This document shows, piece by piece, positions 9,638 through 17,606 of a stretch of DNA of 64,000 bases. Source of the stretch: Bacillota bacterium. Lineage in GTDB: Bacteria; Bacillota; UBA4882; UBA8346. Each line of letters opens with the position of its first letter. Position 1 is the first letter of the stretch. The notes below the pieces were generated by a model. It had not been told where the DNA came from. It made no database searches and saw only the letters and a program-made list of their open reading frames with translations. A program made the translations under genes and the position numbers. The stretch is from contig JAEZJK010000007.1 in NCBI GenBank assembly GCA_023415835.1, positions 18,003 through 82,002 on the forward strand, given 5' to 3'.

Positions 9638-10441
9638 TTATGCAACGCTTTGCTCGTCCACGATACGGAGCAATTGATCGCCAACAGTCCGGGTTGCGTC
9701 GCAAACACCCTCGATACTAACAGGGGTTTCCCATGCTCCGTCGTCGTCATCGTTCGGCAGATTGAGGTTGATTCCATTGGCGTTAGAGGCTTTGTAAATG
9801 GTAACTTCGTATTTTTTACCGTCCTCGTTGATATTGGTTAACCGCATAACCTTGTAGCCAATTTCAACCTTTCCGCCAGTAGATAAAGTTTTGGAAGCGT
9901 TCGGGGTGTAGGTATAATCAACGGTGATCGCTCCGGCCTGGGCAGAGACAGGGACAATGTAGGTATATCCGAGAGATCCGTTTGTTCCGTCACCAACATA
10001 TATTTCGTAATCATCATGTAGGGTTAAGGAGCTTCCGCCACCTTTTACGGTAATACTTGCGACTACCGTATTAGCCCCGTTTTTATGAGTTAATTTGATT
10101 GGGATCCCTACCGTCCATCCAGTTCCATGTGCTTCATCGGTAACCGCAACAGGAGCAGCGGCAACCGGCGCGTAAGTATCAATTCCGCCTCTAATTGCAT
10201 TGGCAGCTTCCAAATCATACTCTTGCCAGTTAAAGCTAACATTGGCTTTGTGGTTTTTAATCTTCGTTTTAATTTCTCCAACGTTACCACCAATAATTTT
10301 TACGAGTTCCCATTGTTCCTGGATCACAACATCTTTTAATGCTCCAACATCAATTAATGCCGCTTCGGTGTCTCCGAGTTCAATTTTCATACTTCCGAAC
10401 CGTACCGCGTCCGGCCTTTGTACTGTAGTTTGATAAGGCAT
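9638..10441 (-). CDS. Major tail (tube) protein
   Basis: 267 residues from the ATG at 10441, which has AAAAGGAG nine bases upstream. It is beta-rich with Gly/Thr-rich loops and lies between the tail terminator and the chaperone, where the tail tube protein is found. The second half contains an Ig-like stretch (around HKNGANTVVASITVKGGGSS) within the tube fold, as in some decorated tail tubes. A stem-loop follows the upstream gene boundary at 10467-10494. Confidence 0.85.
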   Translation of the reverse strand: MPYQTTVQRPDAVRFGSMKIELGDTEAALIDVGALKDVVIQEQWELVKIIGGNVGEIKTKIKNHKANVSFNWQEYDLEAANAIRGGIDTYAPVAAAPVAVTDEAHGTGWTVGIPIKLTHKNGANTVVASITVKGGGSSLTLHDDYEIYVGDGTNGSLGYTYIVPVSAQAGAITVDYTYTPNASKTLSTGGKVEIGYKVMRLTNINEDGKKYEVTIYKASNANGINLNLPNDDDDGAWETPVSIEGVCDATRTVGDQLLRIVDEQSVA

Positions 10442-10466
10442 TATGATCAACTCCTTTTAGTTTTTA

Positions 10467-10497
10467 TAAATTAAAAAACCGCCGTTAAGCGGTTTAA
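10467..10497 (-). terminator. Intergenic stem-loop before the tail tube gene
   Basis: AAACCGC and GCGGTTT form a hairpin between the tail terminator (ending at 10494) and the tube gene. It may be a weak terminator, an attenuator or an mRNA-stabilising hairpin. Confidence 0.4.
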
Positions 10498-10883
10498 TTT
10501 CGATACTGAATTTTGACATCTACCGGGCAATTATAAAGCCCCGTATCGGATTCGTATAAGTCCGTAACATCCTGATATAATCCGTTAACTACCTTAACCC
10601 CTCCGGTTCCTCCCATCGTGCCGAAAAAGCCATCTATCGCTTCACGGGTTAGCCTTGCCATGAGGCGGGCTTGGTCATAAGTAGGAGCAAAGTTATTAAT
10701 CTGCACTCGCGGAACTGGGGTTCCTAATCTCCTGTTTTCCGGCGGATCTGAAATAAAAAAGAATGTTTGATAAGGGGCTTCCCAATCTTTTGACGCTATC
10801 CCCCCACAAACATTCCCTTTGTGTATCTTCTTTAAAGCTGCATAATTTTTAAGATGGTTTTTTAATGCGGCTTCAATTTCCAT
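10494..10883 (-). CDS. Tail terminator / completion protein
   Basis: A 129-residue protein between the HK97 gp10-like protein and the major tail protein, the usual place of the tail terminator ring (lambda gpU class). It has mixed alpha/beta composition with the segment NNFAPTYDQARLMARLTREA, resembling DUF3168-like and minor capsid-type completion proteins. Assignment is by gene order. Confidence 0.65.
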   Translation of the reverse strand: MEIEAALKNHLKNYAALKKIHKGNVCGGIASKDWEAPYQTFFFISDPPENRRLGTPVPRVQINNFAPTYDQARLMARLTREAIDGFFGTMGGTGGVKVVNGLYQDVTDLYESDTGLYNCPVDVKIQYRN

Positions 10884-11372
10884 CTAATCACCTTCTATAA
10901 TATCGCCTAATGCGTCAAGGGCTTTCCCTTTTTCAAATTTACCTTCAATGGCTTTTTTATATTCTTCAGCCATTGCATTATTAATCTTCGATCCGTCCTC
11001 GTCCTCGGTTTCCCTCATAAACGGATTTGGGCTTGTTTTACTAGTTCCCTTTTCTACCCAAATACCATAATATCCATCGTGTTTGGCTCTTTTCCCGGTT
11101 TCGGGTCCTACAATCGCCACCGCTTGACCGGGATATTTCTGTTTTAACATTTTACCTTTAATTGATTTTTTAAGGTTTCCGGGTTGGTGAGGATATAGCC
11201 CGCCCTCTCGCGCTTGGGTTCCAACTGGGCAACGTTCCTTTGCTCCTTTGATAAATTGTCTCGCCCCCGCCCTGGTTGCTTGAACGTTGGCCGATGTCAT
11301 ATCACTTTCAATCCCATCCATGACTTTTAGAAGCGCGTCAACGCCATCGATTTTCAAGCCAAAATCAGCCAT
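10884..11372 (-). CDS. HK97 gp10-like head-tail joining protein
   Basis: About 162 residues from the ATG at 11372. The segments SANVQATRAGARQFIKGAKE, RCPVGTQ and GNLKKSIKGK, followed by a G-KRAKHDGYYGIWVEKGT stretch, match the HK97 gp10 family, which acts as a neck or tail completion factor. It abuts the tail terminator gene without a gap, in the canonical head-to-tail order. Confidence 0.85.
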   Translation of the reverse strand: MADFGLKIDGVDALLKVMDGIESDMTSANVQATRAGARQFIKGAKERCPVGTQAREGGLYPHQPGNLKKSIKGKMLKQKYPGQAVAIVGPETGKRAKHDGYYGIWVEKGTSKTSPNPFMRETEDEDGSKINNAMAEEYKKAIEGKFEKGKALDALGDIIEGD

Positions 11373-11384
11373 TAGGATCACGCC

Positions 11385-11723
11385 CTAACTAATCTGTTTT
11401 AGATGGATTTCGTTCTTATTCTGTTCCCTTAAATCAATAATCCACATTACATCAAAGGTTCCTCTTGAGCAAATTACCCGGAATTGCTTATCATTGGTTA
11501 AGCCTTGCAGGTATTGATTAGTAAAGACAATCCCTTGCAGTTCAACATTATGCTGTTTAGCTGCGTAAAAATGGCGGCCTTGACCTATTTCGAGTTCGGC
11601 ATAAGGTTTGACGGATAAAGCTTTCCAATTATCCTTCGTTCCTGCGGTTTCGGGGTCAGAATAAGGAAAATTCTGCTCGATTGTGATTAGTTCGATGGGG
11701 TTTTGAGGTTGTTTGTTGGGCAT
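11385..11723 (-). CDS. Head closure / head-tail adaptor protein
   Basis: 112 residues from the ATG at 11723, with GGGGG seven bases upstream; the ATG overlaps the stop of the preceding connector gene by one base. The small beta-barrel-like sequence with YAELEIGQGRHFYAAKQHN resembles SPP1 gp16/HK97 head closure proteins, which sit between the connector and the tail. Function is based on order and general pattern. Confidence 0.75.
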   Translation of the reverse strand: MPNKQPQNPIELITIEQNFPYSDPETAGTKDNWKALSVKPYAELEIGQGRHFYAAKQHNVELQGIVFTNQYLQGLTNDKQFRVICSRGTFDVMWIIDLREQNKNEIHLKQIS

Positions 11724-12655
11724 CAAAAATACCCCCTTCGCCGTCCCCAATCTAAAGCCCTGTAACTAATATCATCCATTGTCAAGCTGCGGTCATCATA
11801 TAATTTTTTAATGACCGTCAACATCCACCGATGAGTGGATTTGTTTTCGGCTTTAAAGGCGTCTACCGTTTCGTAACCCGCGACAAACTCAATTACAATT
11901 CCGCCTGATTCGCGAAGGGTTTCATTAGGCCAGGATTCGCCGTAATTTAAAACGATTCGCGGATAAAAACGGTCAAGGTCGAGATAATATTTTGTATTAT
12001 CTAAGGTGTACTCAACCCCGGCGGTGTCGTAATATTTAACTGATGTCACCGATTGAACCGGCGCTTTTTCGAGTTCGATAAAGTTTTTGTAACAGCCGTT
12101 TTTGTCCATTGGCCAGCCGTCAAAAATAAGCTGCCAAGTTTGAGTTAAAAAGGCGCGTCCCTGATAGGTTTCCGCTTCCTCCCGTACCATTTCGCGGGTT
12201 TCGGTTAACCAGGCATCCTCGGAGCAAACCGGGGAATCCTTGATAACATTGACCCCGAAACTAACCGCGGCCTTGTCTACCGTCCCAACAACCCGGATAT
12301 AACCTTTCCCGCCGTCGTAATCCTTGCTGTAAAATTTACCGTCGTTCTCGGTTGTAATTTGGGCGAAGGAATAATAGTCGTTGATTTCGGTTACATCGCT
12401 TGGGTTGTTTGATTCTTGGATGATTAAGTCCAGGGTTGCCTCGGCCTCGTTTTTGATGGATTGAACCTCGATATAACTATTAAAACCAGAAACGTCAATC
12501 CATTGTCCGGTAACTTCCCCAACAGAATAGCTCCCCGGAACCACACAGGGAACCGGGGTTCTATCCTGGGAGGGAGAGGAAATGAGACGGATATGACTTT
12601 TAATCTCCGTGAGTGAAACTGGTTCACTCGTCGGAGGGGTAATGAGCTTGTACAT
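11723..12655 (-). CDS. Head-tail connector (gp6-like) with inserted beta domain
   Basis: 310 residues. The N-terminus (PVSLTEIKSHIRL) and residues about 150-310 (AETYQGRAFLTQTWQLIFDG; KAPVQSVTSVKYYD; WMLTVIKKLYDDR) fit the gp6/phiE125 gp8-like connector family. Between them, at about residues 30-145, is an extra beta-rich domain that is not part of the usual roughly 190-residue protein and resembles the 144-residue protein encoded at 13715. The insert may decorate the neck. Confidence 0.78.
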   Translation of the reverse strand: MYKLITPPTSEPVSLTEIKSHIRLISSPSQDRTPVPCVVPGSYSVGEVTGQWIDVSGFNSYIEVQSIKNEAEATLDLIIQESNNPSDVTEINDYYSFAQITTENDGKFYSKDYDGGKGYIRVVGTVDKAAVSFGVNVIKDSPVCSEDAWLTETREMVREEAETYQGRAFLTQTWQLIFDGWPMDKNGCYKNFIELEKAPVQSVTSVKYYDTAGVEYTLDNTKYYLDLDRFYPRIVLNYGESWPNETLRESGGIVIEFVAGYETVDAFKAENKSTHRWMLTVIKKLYDDRSLTMDDISYRALDWGRRRGYF

Positions 12656-12659
12656 GGTA

Positions 12660-12989
12660 TCACCCCTTCAGGGCGTTTTCTGCTTCAATTGCGGCGACCT
12701 TTTTGCCTTGAAATACTTCGCCGTTAGAGAGTTCCCAACGGCCAGGGCTTAAAGATTTGGGGAAGTCGGGTTTATCATCGGGTTTAGATGGCTCAATCTC
12801 CGGCATTGGGACATTAGCGCCCGTTTCCGGCAAATCTTTATGACTGCTTTCCGGCTTCCAAACCAGATCCGCATAAACCGGAATCAATTGTTTGGCTTCT
12901 TCTTGCAAAACATCGTACTCTTTCCCGGCAAGCATAGACCTTTCCGGTCCTGCCGAAGTGGTTTTCATTTTAATTTTCCAAAGTTCCAT
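12660..12989 (-). CDS. Hypothetical phage protein (head region)
   Basis: 109 residues with an AGGAGG site before the ATG. The N-terminal part has AGKEYDVLQEEAKQLI, the centre is Pro/Glu/Lys-rich, and the C-terminus has GRWELSNGEVFQGKKVAAIEAE. It has no recognised family. It lies between the capsid block and the connector and so belongs to the late operon. Confidence 0.6.
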   Translation of the reverse strand: MELWKIKMKTTSAGPERSMLAGKEYDVLQEEAKQLIPVYADLVWKPESSHKDLPETGANVPMPEIEPSKPDDKPDFPKSLSPGRWELSNGEVFQGKKVAAIEAENALKG

Positions 12990-12998
12990 AGCTGCCTC

Positions 12999-13181
12999 CT
13001 AAAAGGTTAGTCCCGCCGACGTCACCCACGTAGTCCCGTCAAAAATATAAATATCTGCGGTATTTGTTTCCAACGCACGAGATCCAACCGGGACGCCGGT
13101 CGTCGGCTTCGTGTCGCCAGATGTACATAAATATTTTTTAGGCGGGTTAATGCTGGTTAACGGTATCTCTTGGACTGCCAT
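12999..13181 (-). CDS. Small phage structural-region protein
   Basis: 60 residues, containing GSRALETNTADIYIFDGTTW, a motif often seen at the N-terminus of small phage head-decoration or fibre-like proteins. It lies between two late genes with tight spacing. Function is not known. Confidence 0.6.
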   Translation of the reverse strand: MAVQEIPLTSINPPKKYLCTSGDTKPTTGVPVGSRALETNTADIYIFDGTTWVTSAGLTF

Positions 13182-13183
13182 AA

Positions 13184-13654
13184 TTAACCACCACCAACGG
13201 CGCTAAGGGCTACACCGCCAATATTTAAAACAATTTGCCATTGAGTGGCGCTTTTATAAGCTAAAACTAAAGATTCATTTGCCGCGTCAAAAGTTGCGGT
13301 ATTATTAGTACCGTCAAAGGTTACTCCTGCGGCGGTAGTTACAACAACACTACCGGGAGTTAGCGAATCAATCCGAATTATCGCCAAATCTCCAGGAGAT
13401 GGAGCTGCTAAAGACATATCAGCAATCCCTGCTCCCCCGGTAATCGCACTTACTCCGTTAGTGACGCAAGCCTTTTTGCCCGTGCTACCGTCCAGAACAG
13501 TAACAGTAAAGGCTGCGGCCAATTTGTTTAATTGGGCGGCGGTTGCGATAACCTCGACCCCGTCAATCTTTAAAGCGCCGGTTATGTCAATTTCACCGCC
13601 TATAACAGTTCGCTCCGCGCCTTGTTCGATGTAATTTTTAACATTATATGACAT
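13184..13654 (-). CDS. Hypothetical beta-rich head protein
   Basis: 156 residues, Gly/Ala/Thr/Val-rich with alternating beta strands, such as LTPGSVVVTTAAGVTFDGTN and ATFDAANESLVLAYKS. This looks like a head fibre or decoration protein. A stem-loop lies just upstream at 13682-13705 and a GGAGGG site precedes the ATG. Confidence 0.6.
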   Translation of the reverse strand: MSYNVKNYIEQGAERTVIGGEIDITGALKIDGVEVIATAAQLNKLAAAFTVTVLDGSTGKKACVTNGVSAITGGAGIADMSLAAPSPGDLAIIRIDSLTPGSVVVTTAAGVTFDGTNNTATFDAANESLVLAYKSATQWQIVLNIGGVALSAVGGG

Positions 13655-13681
13655 AGGTTAACCCTCCTTATTTGCAAAGTA

Positions 13682-13705
13682 AGCCCGGTATATTTCAACC
13701 GGGCT
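13682..13705 (-). terminator. Stem-loop between head genes
   Basis: Perfect 8-bp arms AGCCCGGT and ACCGGGCT with an 8-base loop, without a clear U-tract. Possible attenuator or RNA-processing hairpin in the late transcript. Confidence 0.5.
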
Positions 13706-13714
13706 ATTGGTTTG

Positions 13715-14149
13715 TTATGCGGTCCCTTCTGCCGGGGAAATGTGGATTTCGCCGATCAGTTCGTCGGCAACTAGATTGGAAATAAGCCCTTTGCGCCCTT
13801 GGTATTGAATGGCGTAAAAGTCGCCGGTTGCGGTGCTAGCCCCGCCGCGTTCGACAAATACGCGGACATACCTTTTTTCGGGTTTGTAAATATCCAACCA
13901 GACCACCTGACCATCAGCCGCCGCCACTACTTTAGTCCCTTCTAGAGCCGCCATAGTTCCTCCGGCGGAGTCAGTATCCTGCTGCGCATATATGTAATTA
14001 GCAGCATTGTCGGTGGCGATGGTCCCGAAAAACACAACACCCTCGAAACCGGCCATATCAATAATATCGGTTTGGAAGTCGGTTGTAGCCGCGGTCTGAG
14101 CCGCTTTCACAAGGGTTATTTTAACGTTGTTCATTAATTGTTCAGACAT
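13715..14149 (-). CDS. Putative capsid decoration protein
   Basis: 144 residues, beta-sandwich-like, directly downstream of the major capsid gene where decoration proteins are common. The segment DMAGFEGVVFFGTI followed by YIYAQQDTDSAGGTMAAL resembles the extra domain in the connector encoded at 11723-12655. Decoration role is inferred from position and abundance-type gene layout (own ribosome site AGGAGG, flanking hairpins). Confidence 0.6.
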   Translation of the reverse strand: MSEQLMNNVKITLVKAAQTAATTDFQTDIIDMAGFEGVVFFGTIATDNAANYIYAQQDTDSAGGTMAALEGTKVVAAADGQVVWLDIYKPEKRYVRVFVERGGASTATGDFYAIQYQGRKGLISNLVADELIGEIHISPAEGTA

Positions 14150-14169
14150 TGTTTTGTCCTCCTTAAATT

Positions 14170-14197
14170 AAATTAAGCGGATCGGCTCCGCTTTTAA
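14170..14197 (-). terminator. Stem-loop after the capsid gene
   Basis: AAGCGGA/TCCGCTT arms directly after the capsid stop, followed by AATTTAATTT. Likely a partial terminator or stabilising hairpin after the most highly expressed gene. Confidence 0.5.
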
Positions 14198-15417
14198 CCT
14201 AGTTTCACGCGCCGGAACGCTTCGCCAAGAACCGGCATAGCGTCGACTTCAAGCCGTCCGATATAACCAGTTTGATTGGTGAGTGCGTAAAGCTCTTTTA
14301 AAACTTGGATAGCCATTACACCGCGCCGGATAATCCAGTAATATTTAAAATCTCCGATGATACCGACATATTTTCCAGTTGTAAAAGTATTCGGACAATA
14401 TTCGGAGGTTCGATACGGGCGATCAAGAATCATGGCAGGATTACCGCCGGTAACCGCCGATTGCCAAATATAATTACCTTCGCCGTTTTTGATCTTGCGG
14501 ATATTTTTGATCGCGCTCCGATGGAATAACCAAGTTGAATTCTTTTGATAACCTTCTTTGAGATCGTAAAGGGCTTCCATTAGACCGTCAAAAGTAACGG
14601 CAGTATCGGTATTGCCGGTTGAAACATCATAGGCGGTTGAAATACCATCGTTTGACGCGGTGAACAACCCTAAAGGTTGCTGCGCTCCATGTCCGGTCAT
14701 GAATACCTTTTCTTGGGTGATTCCAAATTTATAACCGAGTCTTTCCTGGATAAATCCTTCAATGTTAAATCCGGACCCACTCAAAAGTTTGTTAGAGATT
14801 TTAACCAGCTTGGTTAATTGGTGAGCGGTTAACTCTCGTTTTCCGAATTTAGGATCGCCGGTTTCGGTAACGGTCTTAATCTCCGGAGTCCAATCGGCAT
14901 CGTCAACATCGGAATCAAGCGCAGGAGCGCCCAAACCGGAGGCGGTCCCGATGTTAAACACGCGGGCTAAGTCGGCAATGACTAAATTATCATCAGCCGC
15001 TTTGATAACCTCGTTTACAAATACGTTCGGAGCCATGAACATTCCGCCGGTTGCCTCGTTGTCGGCTTGGATGGCGCGAAGTTCGGCATCAGAATAGCGG
15101 GCGCGCTCTCCGTCTTTTAAGTATTTGCCGAATGCGGACCGGTACTCTTTGGATTTGTCCTCTTGTTCCTCGCCGCGTTGTTCGCCGATTGGTTTGGCGT
15201 CGATTTCTCCCATCTTGCGTTCGCGGTCTAATTGCCTTTGTTCTAGCTCGATAGATTTATCAAGCTCATCGGCTCTTTTCTCCATTTCGGTAATGGAGTT
15301 TTTTTCCTCTTGGCTTAAAGCTCGTTTCTCGGTTTCGGCGGTGTCGATTGTCGCGCGAATATCGGTAACGAGTTTATTGAGTTCTTGGCGTTTTTCTAAA
15401 ATTTGCTCTGCGGTCAT
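14194..15417 (-). CDS. Major capsid protein, HK97 fold
   Basis: 407 residues. The first ~100 residues are a charged coiled coil (delta/scaffold domain), expected to be removed by the protease encoded just upstream. After it comes the HK97 fold with EATGGMFMAPNVFVNEVIKA, then WTPEIKTVTETG and the GHGAQQPLGLF loop. It starts at an ATG with GGAGG eight bases upstream. The phage therefore uses self-scaffolding rather than a separate scaffold gene. Confidence 0.93.
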   Translation of the reverse strand: MTAEQILEKRQELNKLVTDIRATIDTAETEKRALSQEEKNSITEMEKRADELDKSIELEQRQLDRERKMGEIDAKPIGEQRGEEQEDKSKEYRSAFGKYLKDGERARYSDAELRAIQADNEATGGMFMAPNVFVNEVIKAADDNLVIADLARVFNIGTASGLGAPALDSDVDDADWTPEIKTVTETGDPKFGKRELTAHQLTKLVKISNKLLSGSGFNIEGFIQERLGYKFGITQEKVFMTGHGAQQPLGLFTASNDGISTAYDVSTGNTDTAVTFDGLMEALYDLKEGYQKNSTWLFHRSAIKNIRKIKNGEGNYIWQSAVTGGNPAMILDRPYRTSEYCPNTFTTGKYVGIIGDFKYYWIIRRGVMAIQVLKELYALTNQTGYIGRLEVDAMPVLGEAFRRVKLG

Positions 15418-15448
15418 TTTAGGTTCCTCCTTTAAATTAAAATTGCAT

Positions 15449-15470
15449 TAAAAAAGAGCCTTTCGGCCCT
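15449..15470 (-). terminator. Terminator-like hairpin between protease and capsid
   Basis: GGGCC-GAAA-GGCTC with a GAAA tetraloop followed by six U residues, overlapping the protease stop codon. The stem is short (5 bp), so it probably tunes rather than ends transcription ahead of the capsid gene. Confidence 0.6.
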
Positions 15471-16107
15471 AATTGCTGAGTTGATTTTTCCATTTAAGAA
15501 AGTTGGCATTTTCAAGAGAAATATCTGTTTGCCATTCTCTCTTGTGGTCTTGTTCTTTAAGTTTTTTATAGTCTTGATAAACATCTTTAGCGGATCTAAC
15601 CCCGGCTTCGCTTTGTGGGTACGCCGGAAACGTTACGGGCGAAACCTCTATTAATTCGGCTTCAATAACTGTCCTAATCTCCATTTCGGGGTTTGTTTCG
15701 TCCCATTCAGATTTTAACGCCCTGAAGATAAAAGATGATCCTGTTACGTCTCCGCGCTCGATTGTTTCAATATGCTTATCAGCCCACGAAGGCGGATCAA
15801 TCTCATAACGAAGTCCAATATCATCCTCTCCGACTGTTAATGTTCCGGGAATTCTACCTAATATTTCGGCCAAATTGTGCTGCCAAGAGGCAACCACATC
15901 AGCATCGGAGCGACTTAAATAATTGGCAAAGGCCCCTTTCCTAAAACGTTCCTGAAAATATCCCCAAATAGGATCCGATAATTGATCCCATTTAACGGCG
16001 TAACCTACTATTTTTCTTTTTTGCCCTTCACCTTCTCCGACGGCCCGGACTTCAACTTTTATTTTATTACTGCGTTGTTCCTTGTCCTGGGTTAATTTGT
16101 CCGGCAT
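15469..16107 (-). CDS. Prohead protease (HK97 family)
   Basis: About 212 residues from the ATG at 16107, eight bases after AAAGGAGG. Contains the IVGYAVKWDQLSDPI start and the WQHN segment (His) typical of HK97-like prohead maturation serine proteases, then SSFIFRA, containing the likely nucleophilic Ser, and VSPVTFPAYPQSE near the end. It cleaves the delta domain of the capsid protein during head maturation. The gene overlaps the portal gene end by 41 bases. Confidence 0.88.
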   Translation of the reverse strand: MPDKLTQDKEQRSNKIKVEVRAVGEGEGQKRKIVGYAVKWDQLSDPIWGYFQERFRKGAFANYLSRSDADVVASWQHNLAEILGRIPGTLTVGEDDIGLRYEIDPPSWADKHIETIERGDVTGSSFIFRALKSEWDETNPEMEIRTVIEAELIEVSPVTFPAYPQSEAGVRSAKDVYQDYKKLKEQDHKREWQTDISLENANFLKWKNQLSN

Positions 16108-17356
16108 TGTCATTACCTCCTTTCTCAATTTTTGCTTTCCAAATTTCATAAATCTTATCGACCGGCATCATGGTGCCATTCATTACATGAATATCGCCGC
16201 CCTCATAACCGTTCATGTCCTCCAATTCCAAGACATTATTAGGTGAAAATGCGCCAATCTGAACCATTGTGTTATAAAAATCTTTTTGGGCTTGGGTGTC
16301 TCCTCGTAAGAATCCCTTAACGTTGTATTTGGCAAATCTGCGCTTTCTTTCGTTGGGTAAAAGCAGATCCCGAATTATCGTTTGTTCGTTATGGACTATA
16401 TGAGCATTTAAGCAAGATGTTAAATAATCAATTCTTTGTTGCTCGTTGTTGTTAAAAGTGCTTTTTTCGTAATCCAAAACCTTGTAAAGTGGGAGATTAA
16501 AAAACCGCGCCACCTCTTGAATTTGGAATTTCCTAGTTTCAATCATCTGAGATTCTTCGGGATTATTACTTATATTTTGATATTTAGAGCCGCCTTCTAA
16601 AAATAAAACTTTGTTGGAGTTAATGACGCCAGAATATTTTTCATAAAAACTATCTTTAAACCTCTTGAAAGCATCATCTTTTAAATTCCCGGGATATTCA
16701 ACTATCCCGCCCATATGAGCACCATTAGAAAAATATCGCGCCCCAAATTCTTCTGCCGCAATCGAAAGGCCCAAGGCTTCCCGCGCTACTTCAATAAATT
16801 TAACAACGTTTTCGGTCTGATTGAAACGCAAACCGCGCAGGCAGTATATATCTTCCGGGTAATACTTAGCCTTATTGCCGTTTTCATCGGTTACAACATA
16901 AAATTTCTGGCCAGTCTGAGTGTTTCGGAAAGGCTGAACCGCATTAGTCGGAATATTCCAAAGTTCGACTACATCCCCGGCCTTGTTTCGCTTTTTATAA
17001 CCATATCCATAGCCGGTTAAAAGGTAGTTAACCCAGATCATTTGCCAAAACTCAAAGGCGGTTGTTTCCGGGTTCGGCAGGTGATGAATTAACGGGTAAA
17101 CCGGATGGTTTATATCATTTTCACTGCCGCGCTCGACCGTTTTTTTAAGATGAAGCGGAAGCGCCGATAAATCCGATGAAATTGTATTGACACAAGCAAA
17201 GACGGCGGCTACCTTGATCGCCGTTTCTTCGTTTATCGCTATTCCGGTTTTTGATACCCCGCCACCCATTAGATTGATCAGCCACTGGGAAGGGTTTGAA
17301 ATTGGGGTTCCCTCAAAAATGGTTGCGCGTTTTTCTAAAATATCGTAAAGCCCCAA
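16067..17356 (-). CDS. Portal protein (HK97 family)
   Basis: 429 residues with the HK97-type portal pattern: MINLMGGG-like N-terminus, ETAIKVAAVFACVNTISSDL, GYGYGYKKRN and FGARYFSNGAHMGGI. It forms the dodecameric DNA channel of the head. It starts at a TTG nine bases after AAGGAG. Located between the small membrane gene and the protease. Confidence 0.92.
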   Translation of the reverse strand: MGLYDILEKRATIFEGTPISNPSQWLINLMGGGVSKTGIAINEETAIKVAAVFACVNTISSDLSALPLHLKKTVERGSENDINHPVYPLIHHLPNPETTAFEFWQMIWVNYLLTGYGYGYKKRNKAGDVVELWNIPTNAVQPFRNTQTGQKFYVVTDENGNKAKYYPEDIYCLRGLRFNQTENVVKFIEVAREALGLSIAAEEFGARYFSNGAHMGGIVEYPGNLKDDAFKRFKDSFYEKYSGVINSNKVLFLEGGSKYQNISNNPEESQMIETRKFQIQEVARFFNLPLYKVLDYEKSTFNNNEQQRIDYLTSCLNAHIVHNEQTIIRDLLLPNERKRRFAKYNVKGFLRGDTQAQKDFYNTMVQIGAFSPNNVLELEDMNGYEGGDIHVMNGTMMPVDKIYEIWKAKIEKGGNDNAGQINPGQGTTQ

Positions 17357-17361
17357 TTAAA

Positions 17362-17592
17362 TCATCTCCTTCCCGGCCAAAATACCCACATTAAAAAGAT
17401 TCCGCATATTAACCAAGCTAACGGCTCATAAATTAGCCACAAACCGTGGAAAACCATAAAAAAACCGGTTATAATACCGGTTAATCTAATTTGTTCGTCG
17501 GTTATCTTGATTTTAGGCGGTTTTATCTTGATTTTTGGCATTTTTATATGATTTTTCAGCCAAAATAAAGCGTTTTTAAGATGTTTTATCAT
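17362..17592 (-). CDS. Small two-helix membrane protein
   Basis: 76 residues with a Lys/Pro-rich cytoplasmic part (MPKIKIKPPKIKI) and two hydrophobic helices at about 38-54 and 57-72. It is conserved in position between large terminase and portal in many Firmicutes siphophages; function is not known. Confidence 0.7.
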   Translation of the reverse strand: MIKHLKNALFWLKNHIKMPKIKIKPPKIKITDEQIRLTGIITGFFMVFHGLWLIYEPLAWLICGIFLMWVFWPGRR

Positions 17593-17606
17593 GCCATTTC
17601 CTCCTT

